DNA of 5,607 nt from JAWOGN01 sp046496815 (GTDB lineage: Bacteria > Desulfobacterota > DSM-4660 > Desulfatiglandales > Desulfatiglandaceae), in contig JAWOGN010000136.1 in NCBI GenBank assembly GCA_046496815.1, forward strand, positions 1-5,607, read 5' to 3'. Below, piece after piece: positions 1 to 4,881 of the stretch. Each line of letters opens with the position of its first letter. The stretch's first letter is position 1. The translations under genes were made by a program, and so were the position numbers. A model generated the notes under the pieces. The model saw nothing but the letters and a program-made list of their open reading frames with translations. It searched no databases and was not told the origin of the DNA.

Positions 1-20
1 GCAAATCATGTCCTCCGGGC

Positions 21-356
21 TTAGACCAAGGCCGGGCCCTCTAGACCCGTATGTTTACTGACATCGGTGTAGATGAACACATAGGTCTCGTCATTGATGT
101 CGATGGTGATACGACCGCCACGGGACTCTGCATACACGATCCAGCCCGGCTTTTCTTCACTGCAGCACTCCACATTGGGAGAAAACCGACCACTCCTCTT
201 CTCATACCAGCCGAGCAGCATGGGATGAGATGCAACCTCGTGAGCCTTTTGATCTGCGATCCGCTTGGCTTTAGAGAAATTCAGATCATTTCCGTCCACC
301 TGGATGGTTATGGGATCCGTCAATACATCCTTGGTAACGGCCCGACACGTCGGCAT
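21..356 (-). CDS. Small conserved protein of unknown function (possibly DUF5619-like)
   Basis: Encodes 111 residues. The core, about residues 11-97, has the look of a compact alpha/beta domain. A strand (VLTDPITIQVDG) leads into a helix rich in Lys and Ala (SKAKRIADQKAHEVA). Next comes MLLGWYEKRSGRFSP, a Cys64-Cys65 pair in NVECCSEEKPGW, then two further strands (WIVYAESRGG, ITIDINDETYVFIY). From memory this pattern resembles a small family annotated DUF5619/AF1514-like, first described from Archaeoglobus. I could not verify this and no function is known to me. The ATG is supported by an AGGAAGG Shine-Dalgarno about 7 bases upstream (plus 364-370). No signal peptide or membrane segment is visible, so it is probably cytoplasmic. 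The last 12 or so residues (SKHTGLEGPALV) look like a non-conserved tail. The gene appears intact, unlike the truncated reading frame upstream of it. Real gene: confident. Family: tentative. Confidence 0.8.
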   Translation of the reverse strand: MPTCRAVTKDVLTDPITIQVDGNDLNFSKAKRIADQKAHEVASHPMLLGWYEKRSGRFSPNVECCSEEKPGWIVYAESRGGRITIDINDETYVFIYTDVSKHTGLEGPALV

Positions 357-669
357 TCAAATCCTTCCTGTGACAAAGTGCGTTTTATGCGGCATGACTA
401 AAATGAATGTGTTTCCCACGACTGCGTATTCGGATTGCGTTGTCAACTCCTGGAAAGAAGAAAGACTGTATGACAACGGAGGTGAAGCGTCCGAAGCGCT
501 TCCATTCGTATGAGACGATACCCTTGCAGGCCTTTATTGCACCCTGTTGGGCGTGTCAAATTCATTATGCAGCCGCTCATAATCAAAAACAATGGGGTAA
601 AACCACTATTTTGCCCCCGCAGCTCAAGTAGGGCGCTTCAACCGAAATGTCTCTCAACCAGAGAACCGA
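357..669. other. Non-coding or degenerate stretch between the small conserved gene and the agmatinase fragment
   Basis: I translated the minus strand of this 313-base stretch in all three frames and looked at the plus-strand frames. None gives a recognisable protein, and none continues the agmatinase homology that stops at 670. What it holds is the ribosome binding site of the downstream gene at its left edge, a perfect 6-bp inverted repeat (GAAGCG at 484-489, CGCTTC at 497-502), and two copies of TCAACC 16 bases apart (638-643, 654-659). A TTGACA-like hexamer on the minus strand (plus 441-446) has no convincing -10 partner at normal spacing. It may be a decayed sequence or the unrecognised end of an insertion that cut the agmatinase gene; neither can be shown here. 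Confidence 0.4.
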
Positions 670-906
670 TCATATTGAAATGGTGTTGTCCAGGAGGGGT
701 CCACCGAGGTCAAAATCATAGTGCGCTACCATGGTCGTGTATCGTTGGGCCGCCCTCCGAATCTCTGCTGGGGCCGACGCAGAATGGCTGGGGGAGCCTG
801 AATGATACGGAGTGCCATAAGGAATTCCAATGATTGCAATGTCTGCTTCAAAACCCACCGTATCCCTGCACGCCGGTAAGCCCGGAAACGTGTGTTTTTT
901 GCTCAT
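670..906 (-). pseudogene. N-terminal fragment of an agmatinase/arginase-family ureohydrolase
   Basis: The 78 residues match the start of bacterial agmatinase-like ureohydrolases, which hydrolyse agmatine or related guanidino compounds to urea using a binuclear Mn centre. The family-typical elements run in order: FPGLPACRD near residue 7, ADIAIIGIPYGTPY at about 22-35, SAPAEIRRAAQRY at about 44-56, and HYDFDLGGPLL near 62-72. Full-length members have roughly 300 or more residues. Here a TGA follows GPLLDNTISI, just where the family usually continues with a VVDCGDV-like segment. All metal-binding motifs (GGDHS, DxHxD and SxDxDxxDP types) would lie downstream and are absent, and no downstream frame restores them. 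The product therefore cannot be an active enzyme. The ATG overlaps the TGA of the short upstream ORF as ATGA, and a modest GAGG lies 5 bases upstream. Family call confident; the cause of truncation (deletion or insertion) is unknown. Confidence 0.8.
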
Positions 907-989
907 AAAGCCTCACGATAAACCCAATTGCCGCCTTTTCCGTCTTGCATTTTTCCTTCCCATCCGGCAAATGCGTTTCGAATCGGCAT
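903..989 (-). pseudogene. 28-codon ORF, probable OsmC-family N-terminal remnant
   Basis: This short frame reads MPIRNAFAGWEGKMQDGKGG and then NWVYREAL before its TGA. The first 20 residues resemble the N-terminus of OsmC-type peroxiredoxins (E. coli OsmC begins MTIHKKGQAHWEGDIKRGKG): the WEG, the lysine and the GKG are spaced alike. The two redox cysteines of OsmC lie far downstream and are absent, and the last 8 residues are not OsmC-like, so I read it as a 5' stub joined to other sequence. It carries a perfect AAGGAGGT Shine-Dalgarno (plus 995-1002) 5 bases from the ATG, so ribosomes should load well. Its stop overlaps the next ATG as ATGA, which would couple translation to the agmatinase fragment. 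The alternative is a genuine leader peptide. Homology over 20 residues is weak evidence. Confidence 0.5.
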
Positions 990-994
990 ACCTG

Positions 995-1002
995 ACCTCC
1001 TT
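995..1002 (-). promoter_or_regulatory. Perfect Shine-Dalgarno AAGGAGGT
   Basis: On the minus strand AAGGAGGT lies 5 bases upstream of the ATG at 987-989. It is the strongest ribosome binding site in the window and serves only a 28-codon frame. This suggests that the 5' end of a once well-expressed gene has survived. Confidence 0.75.
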
Positions 1003-1043
1003 ATGATTATGATTTTTTCTAAAAAAAAGCTGTTGCTTGTTCT

Positions 1044-1063
1044 GGTTCGAGTTTCTCGGAACC
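1044..1063 (-). other. Bulged hairpin in the presumed leader of the OsmC-like stub
   Basis: On the plus strand GGTTCGAG, a TTT loop and CTCGGAACC form an 8-bp stem with a single bulged G. Read on the minus strand it lies about 55 bases upstream of the short ORF. A run of eight T follows about 14 bases after the stem, too far away for a standard intrinsic terminator. It could be a 5' UTR stability or attenuation element of the former gene, or chance. Confidence 0.3.
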
Positions 1064-1092
1064 GGGGTAATTTAAAATACTTTGCTTATGCG

Positions 1093-1122
1093 ATTTTAGA
1101 GCCATCCTTGCGACAGAGTAAA
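1093..1122 (-). promoter_or_regulatory. Candidate sigma-70 promoter for the OsmC-like stub
   Basis: On the minus strand TTTACT (-35, 4 of 6 consensus bases) is followed after 18 bases by TAAAAT (-10, 5 of 6 consensus bases). Transcription would start near 1086 and give a leader of about 95 bases containing the bulged hairpin. Such matches arise by chance in AT-rich DNA, so this is only a candidate. Confidence 0.25.
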
Positions 1123-1178
1123 TAGGGTGGATTCGGTATTGTTCTGGAAAAGAAACTGTAACGTTGAGTGGTTCTGAT

Positions 1179-1250
1179 AATCCAGAAAGGCGAGGACTCT
1201 GGATTCCGGCTGCAGTTTATCCCGCACTGAATGCGGGGCCGGAATGACGG
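1179..1250. repeat. Compound palindromic intergenic repeat (GGATTCC...GGAATGACGG type)
   Basis: Nested inverted repeats are visible. The outer arms ATTCCGGC (1203-1210) and GCCGGAAT (1238-1245) are perfect over 8 bp. Inside them CCCGCA (1221-1226) and TGCGGG (1232-1237) form a 6-bp stem with a 5-base loop. A competing hairpin pairs AATCCAGA (1179-1186) with TCTGGATT (1198-1205) over 8 bp and shares three bases with the outer arm, so the two folds exclude each other. The wording CTGGATTCCGG...CCGGAATGACGG is like dispersed palindromic repeats common between genes in many proteobacteria, including sulfate reducers. Only one copy is in the window, so dispersal is inferred from general knowledge. 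Confidence 0.6.
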
Positions 1251-1308
1251 CGCGCGCAATTACTTATGACGCTCCGTATAAAGAGGAATACCACCGGCGA
1301 ATTACTTG

Positions 1309-1328
1309 AATACAGGATTCACTGTATT
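1309..1328. repeat. 7-bp inverted repeat AATACAG/CTGTATT
   Basis: Perfect arms AATACAG (1309-1315) and CTGTATT (1322-1328) flank a 6-base spacer. A GC and a run of six T follow at 1329-1336. It could be an operator for a dimeric regulator of the downstream plus-strand genes or a weak AT-rich terminator. No plus-strand gene upstream needs a terminator, and no promoter beside it is clear. Confidence 0.25.
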
Positions 1329-1485
1329 GCTTTTTTGGCATTATTTGCAAAAATCCCGGATAGGCTCCTGGTTTCATGCCACCTCCATTAACCGTAGAAG
1401 CGTTTTAGGTGCTGCCCCTGTCGCAATCAGACAAGGACTCCGACGATTTCAAGACCCCGCAGCTCGGCGATTCAAGAGGATCAGC

Positions 1486-1665
1486 ATGACAATACTCCGC
1501 GACCGATATGTGATGCTTCTGGCCGTTCTTCTGGCATTGACGCTTGGTGCTTTTTTTATGGGGATCCTTCCCTACCCGGTAGGTATATTGGTGTTCGGAG
1601 TTCTGCTCATGATGCGCGTACGGTCCCTTCGAGGCTCGGGGAAAAATCGACGCAGCAAGCAGTGA
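1486..1665 (+). CDS. Small two-helix membrane protein, unknown function
   Basis: Encodes 59 residues, mostly two hydrophobic helices: about residues 8-27 (YVMLLAVLLALTLGAFFMGI) and 31-43 (PVGILVFGVLLMM). They are separated by a short LPYP turn and followed by a basic tail (Arg and Lys at 44, 46, 49, 53, 55, 56 and 58). By the positive-inside rule both ends should be cytoplasmic, forming a helical hairpin in the inner membrane. The frame is open upstream to a TTG at 1306, but I chose the ATG at 1486 because AGAGGA ends 5 bases before it and the upstream stretch looks non-coding. It lies 108 bases before the ZIP transporter on the same strand and could be co-transcribed, which does not establish a shared role. 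I recognise no family. Small membrane frames can be spurious, but the ribosome binding site argues for a real gene. Confidence 0.6.
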   Translation: MTILRDRYVMLLAVLLALTLGAFFMGILPYPVGILVFGVLLMMRVRSLRGSGKNRRSKQ

Positions 1666-1773
1666 GCCTTGCGGATCCGGGCGTATATGGGTGAAACGCT
1701 GATGATCGGATTACCCTCCTCGCCGAGAGATCGAAAAAGCGAGCCGGGACCGGGTGGTGACGGTCAGAGATAG

Positions 1774-2517
1774 ATGGGCCCGCCCATGGATGAAACGTTC
1801 TGGACCGCTCTTGCGGCAAGTACCACGGCAGCGGCCGTGACCACGACGGGCATCTTCGTCATCCGCCGCTTCGAGGCCTGGGGCCGGCGAAACAGCACCT
1901 ATTTCGTCTGTTTCGCCGCCGGGGTTCTGATCACGGTTTCGTTTTTGCATATCGTTCCCAAATCTTTCTCCTTGAATGAAAACGCACCGATCTACCTGTT
2001 CTGCGGCTACATCGGCCTGTATCTGTTCAACCGGTTCATCCATGTTTTTATCTGCGATATGGAAGGGGGGGAGGATTATGAGATCGGACTCGTTCCGATG
2101 ATCGGAATCGGTCTGCATTCCTTTGTGGACGGCGTCGTCTACTCCATTACGTTCACCGTGGCCATCTTCACCGGAGTGCTTGCCGCCATCGGTATGGTGC
2201 TCCATGAATTTCCGGAGGGGATCATCACCTATCTCCTGCTGTTGAGAGGAGGTTTCGGGGAAAAAAAGGCGTTTTTGTTCGCCTTTTTGGCCGCCGCCGT
2301 TACCACGCCCATCGGAATGGTCGCATCCTTTCCCTACATCAGCCGAATCGATGAATCGCTTCTGGGCGCCTTGCTGTCTTTTTCGGCCGGCGCCCTGGTA
2401 TATGTCGGCGCCACTCATCTCCTGCCCCAGGCCGAAGAAGAACCGAGGCGCTATAATCTTGCGGCCTTTGCAGCCGGAATCGCCGTGGCCCTGGGCATCA
2501 TCTTTTCCAAAGGTTAA
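1774..2517 (+). CDS. ZIP-family divalent metal transporter
   Basis: Encodes a 247-residue inner-membrane protein, the usual length for bacterial ZIP transporters, which take up Zn(II), Fe(II) or related ions. Eight hydrophobic segments are visible at about 9-30, 42-64, 71-93, 105-128, 133-157, 164-186, 196-218 and 228-245. The family signature is clear. The fourth segment carries His115-Ser-x-x-Asp119-Gly and the fifth His144-Glu-Phe-Pro-Glu148-Gly, together forming the transport metal site in this family. His59 in segment 2 and His215 in segment 7 may contribute. The loop between segments 3 and 4 is short and acidic (DMEGGEDYE) rather than histidine-rich. An in-frame TAG sits directly before the ATG at 1774. 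The ATG at 1786 is an alternative start; neither has a strong ribosome binding site (only AGAGA near the first). Metal specificity cannot be read from sequence. It converges with the PLD gene, whose stop is 33 bases away. Confidence 0.92.
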   Translation: MGPPMDETFWTALAASTTAAAVTTTGIFVIRRFEAWGRRNSTYFVCFAAGVLITVSFLHIVPKSFSLNENAPIYLFCGYIGLYLFNRFIHVFICDMEGGEDYEIGLVPMIGIGLHSFVDGVVYSITFTVAIFTGVLAAIGMVLHEFPEGIITYLLLLRGGFGEKKAFLFAFLAAAVTTPIGMVASFPYISRIDESLLGALLSFSAGALVYVGATHLLPQAEEEPRRYNLAAFAAGIAVALGIIFSKG

Positions 2518-2550
2518 ATATTCAAGTTCGAAGAGCCCGCCGGCATCTGC

Positions 2551-4677
2551 TTAGTTCAATTTCCCGGAGGCTTCCTCCCGGCCGGCACGACGGATCATCC
2601 GCTTCCGCATCCACAAGATGCCGAGACCCAATACGAGTGCGGTCAAGCCTGCAACGGCGATATTGGTCCAGTCGGGTTGTTTCAGCGCCAAAATGAGCTG
2701 GTCGATAAACACCGAGATGACGATAATGCCCGGTGCGATCCCCACAGCGGTTCCGAACAGGTAATCCGTGATTTTGACGCTCAATGCACCCGCCAGGTAA
2801 TTGATGGGGCTGTAAGGCGCCATTGGCACGTTTCGAACGACGGCAACGGTGATGATACCGGGTTTTCGCAGCCAGCGGCTGAGCCTCACGAGGCGCCGGC
2901 CGGTGAGGCGTCCGATGAAATCCTTGCCGAGGAGCGCTCCCGCCCAGTACCCTGCCAGGGCACTCAACAGGCATCCGGTCAGGGAATAAATGCCGGCAAG
3001 AACGGGCGGAAACACGATGGCCGTGCTGACAATCAGGACCGAGACCGGAAACATCAACAGCCCGCCCACCACGAATACGCCGATTACGATCACCGGCAGC
3101 ATCGGATGCTCCCGAATCGACTGGGCCCATCCGGTCAGGTTTTCGATGCGAACATATTCGGAAAGCGGCGACCATCGCCATACACAGGCCAATCCGATCA
3201 GCAGAGTCATGATCAGGATCGGTTTCAACATCTGCACCTTCTCACCGGTTCTGTCATTCTCGAACACGAAGAAGTCCACCAATCGATCCCACTTGGTCGG
3301 TTCTTTCGGGTCCAGAAGATCCGGATCTTTTACCAGTGCAAGCGCGTCAATGGATATCTCCTGGTCGAATTCCACTCGGCGAAGGGTGCGCCCGGAACCT
3401 CTCAGGGAGTCGATGCTTTGGATGAGCGATCCGGTTCGATGAAGCCGCGCGGAAACCGTATCCGGAGCCACATCGAGATGCTCCGCCAAAAGCGCATAAA
3501 GCAGTCCGTTTACACCGCTTTTTGTTCGCGGGTCATCTCCTGCTGCCGACAGATCGCACTCCGAATCGAATGCCATGGAGCGGTTGCTCAGGTTGGAGGA
3601 TCCGATCCGCACCAACCGGCCGTCGACAATCATGAGTTTCGCATGCACATAGATCGGCCGCTGATCTTGTGCAACCGGGTAAAAAATCCTCAGTCTGCCG
3701 TATCGGTCTTCCCGCACAACGCGTCTCAAATGCCGAAGCCGGATGGCATCCATGGTATAGTGTTCAAGCCGGTTCGAACTCTCCTTCGGGAGCACCAGAA
3801 CAATCTCGGGTCCCTCCGGTTTTTGCAGTGTATCTGAAATCGCATCAGCTGCATTCGTGGAGGTAAAATATTGGCTTTCCATGTAAATATAGCGCCGGGC
3901 GGCACGAATGGCCTTCCGGTACAATCGGGCCACTTCCCGCACTTCTTCCCGTCCTTTGAATGCCGGATATGTCCGGGAAACGCCGCATTGAACGTTTTCC
4001 AGTTCCGGTTGTTCCACCCCATCGGGCCAGGGCATGGAATCCATCGGATGCGTATGTTCGAGCGTCTCCCCGGTGGCCCAATACCAGCGCTGGGTGAACA
4101 CCGGACCGAACAGGGTCGCGGCTGCCCCGTCCACAACCATTTGCACGTCATGGACAGGTTTATAGAGCTCCCCATCCGGATCCCGGCGGCGATGGTCGTC
4201 AGATCTGTGCATCGGGGTATCCCACCGCCCCTCCACCAGATCCATCCCCCCGCAAAATGCGACTGCATGGTCGATGAGGACGAATTTCTGATGATGGCAG
4301 GCGCCGACCGGGTGGTCATCGTCAATGTGGAACCGGATCCGCGGGTTCCTTTTCAAATCCATGGAAAAGAAGGCGTGCCATTTCCGTTCCAGGGCATGAA
4401 CAAAAGAATGCTTCCAGCACAAAATATAGACGCGAAGCCCGGGCTTCCGTTTAACGGTTTCTTTCAACAGGTTTCCGAGCCGAACATGCGGCCCGGGTGA
4501 GCGCAGCAAGGGGATACGGCTGTCAAAATCCCAGCCTGCGATGTATATGACATACCGGGCCTGACGGATCGAATCCGCGAAAGCCGAAAAGTAGGCGGCG
4601 GCATCGACAAGAAATGCAGCCCGGTCGGCTTTCCCGAGTTTCCAGCAGGTATCCCCCGGCTTCAGTATGGCATCCAT
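2551..4677 (-). CDS. Phospholipase D-like / VTT (SNARE-associated, DedA-like) fusion protein
   Basis: Encodes 708 residues. The N-terminal half, about 1-440, is a phospholipase D superfamily module with both catalytic HKD motifs: His129-x-Lys131-x4-Asp136, followed by GG at 143-144, and His345-x-Lys347-x4-Asp352, followed by Ser360-Ser361-Asn362. Two intact motifs imply a complete active site for phosphatidyl transfer or phosphodiester hydrolysis. It begins LKPGDTCWKL, typical of bacterial PLD1/2-like proteins, with no signal peptide, so this half is probably cytoplasmic. A first membrane helix lies at about 485-500. A VTT domain spans about 520-690: helices near 527-555 and 557-584, the characteristic GRLTGRRLVRLSRWLRKPG linker, a VVRNVPMAPYSPINYLAGA segment (613-631), then helices near 640-662 and 672-690. 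VTT/DedA proteins include lipid scramblases and undecaprenyl-phosphate flippases. An in-frame TAG six codons upstream fixes the ATG as the first start; the only ribosome site is AGGGGA 11 bases away. Substrate unknown. Confidence 0.92.
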   Translation of the reverse strand: MDAILKPGDTCWKLGKADRAAFLVDAAAYFSAFADSIRQARYVIYIAGWDFDSRIPLLRSPGPHVRLGNLLKETVKRKPGLRVYILCWKHSFVHALERKWHAFFSMDLKRNPRIRFHIDDDHPVGACHHQKFVLIDHAVAFCGGMDLVEGRWDTPMHRSDDHRRRDPDGELYKPVHDVQMVVDGAAATLFGPVFTQRWYWATGETLEHTHPMDSMPWPDGVEQPELENVQCGVSRTYPAFKGREEVREVARLYRKAIRAARRYIYMESQYFTSTNAADAISDTLQKPEGPEIVLVLPKESSNRLEHYTMDAIRLRHLRRVVREDRYGRLRIFYPVAQDQRPIYVHAKLMIVDGRLVRIGSSNLSNRSMAFDSECDLSAAGDDPRTKSGVNGLLYALLAEHLDVAPDTVSARLHRTGSLIQSIDSLRGSGRTLRRVEFDQEISIDALALVKDPDLLDPKEPTKWDRLVDFFVFENDRTGEKVQMLKPILIMTLLIGLACVWRWSPLSEYVRIENLTGWAQSIREHPMLPVIVIGVFVVGGLLMFPVSVLIVSTAIVFPPVLAGIYSLTGCLLSALAGYWAGALLGKDFIGRLTGRRLVRLSRWLRKPGIITVAVVRNVPMAPYSPINYLAGALSVKITDYLFGTAVGIAPGIIVISVFIDQLILALKQPDWTNIAVAGLTALVLGLGILWMRKRMIRRAGREEASGKLN

Positions 4678-4692
4678 TCCGCGACTTGTCCC

Positions 4693-4881
4693 CTATTCCA
4701 TAGCAATTCTCAGTAGTTTAAAGCTATTCCACCACCCATGCCGTACAATTGCGGCCATGGCTCCGAGATAATCCCTGCCTTCTTTAGAATCGATCGGAGC
4801 ACAACAGAGCTGCCGATCCGACAAATCGATACCGAAACGGCTGAGAATGTCCCGCAAAACCTTTGAAAAATCCCGATGGAT
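4693..4881 (-). pseudogene. rtcB: Internal fragment of RtcB (RNA-splicing ligase)
   Basis: Just after the stop of the transporter, in the same frame, 62 codons run to a TAG. They read DFSKVLRDILSRFGIDL, SDRQLCCAPIDSKEGRDYLG, then AMAA. This matches the mid-protein block of long bacterial RtcB proteins, which I recall as YGI-LPDRQLACAPI-SPEGQ-YL-AMAAAANYAWANRQ. RtcB joins 2',3'-cyclic phosphate or 3'-phosphate RNA ends to 5'-OH ends using GTP and Mn. After AMAA the frame loses similarity, but the +1 frame reads NCTAWVVE, close to the expected NYAWANRQ, so a small indel probably follows the GCC GCA codons. The catalytic histidine and the metal-site residues outside this block are absent, there is no start codon or ribosome site, and a full protein would need about 400-480 residues. 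It is a dead remnant. Any promoter for the PLD gene must lie in or upstream of it. Confidence 0.75.

Larger units (their letters stand above)
990..1485. other. Long intergenic region with repeats and possible control elements, no recognisable gene
   Basis: About 500 bases separate the minus-strand OsmC-like stub from the plus-strand small membrane protein, so the region lies between divergent units. I find no convincing coding frame: the reading frames at 928-1125 and 1306-1485 (plus) lack ribosome binding sites and recognisable sequence. Contents, left to right: the Shine-Dalgarno at 995-1002, a bulged hairpin at 1044-1063, a weak minus-strand promoter candidate at 1093-1122, a compound palindromic repeat at 1179-1250, two copies of AATTACTT 42 bases apart (1258-1265 and 1300-1307), and a 7-bp inverted repeat at 1309-1328. 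The stretch from 1330 to 1470 holds nothing I can name. Confidence 0.5.

Noticed and set aside
1..16. Possible start of another minus-strand gene (GGAGGA then ATG at 7-9)
   Set aside because: The purine box is only 1 base from the ATG, too close for normal initiation, and only three codons are visible before the window edge.
51..401. 116-codon plus-strand frame opposite the small conserved gene
   Set aside because: The minus-strand frame has a strong ribosome site and an ordered, family-like sequence; this one has neither.
407..631. 74-codon plus-strand frame, including an internal ATG at 470 with a purine-rich stretch before it
   Set aside because: No recognisable sequence, no real Shine-Dalgarno match, and no neighbouring gene it would belong with. 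It could only be rescued by homologues.
928..1125. 65-codon plus-strand frame
   Set aside because: It runs antisense through the OsmC-like stub and its perfect ribosome site and has no ribosome site of its own.
1306..1485. N-terminal extension of the small membrane protein to a TTG at 1306
   Set aside because: It has no ribosome binding site, starts inside an inverted repeat, and reads like non-coding sequence. The ATG at 1486 with AGAGGA is far better.
1687..1773. 28-codon plus-strand frame whose TAG directly abuts the ZIP ATG
   Set aside because: The tail is low-complexity (KSEPGPGGDGQR) with no Shine-Dalgarno sequence; it is in frame with ZIP only because the intergenic sequence happens to stay open. 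A leader peptide is possible but unsupported.
1711..2418. 235-codon minus-strand open frame opposite the ZIP gene
   Set aside because: Antisense shadow of a clear membrane transporter; its composition (Gly, Asp, Arg, Gln rich) reflects reverse-complemented hydrophobic codons.
2563..2581. GC-rich hairpin near the convergent ends of the ZIP and PLD genes
   Set aside because: The stem is 5 bp plus a mismatch and 2 bp, lies inside the PLD coding end and has no T run on either side, so it is not a convincing terminator.
2677..3837. 386-codon plus-strand open frame opposite the PLD-VTT gene
   Set aside because: It is a hydrophilic, repeat-poor translation with no recognisable domain, lying wholly antisense to a gene with clear catalytic motifs. 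Long antisense frames are expected by codon bias in GC-rich genes.
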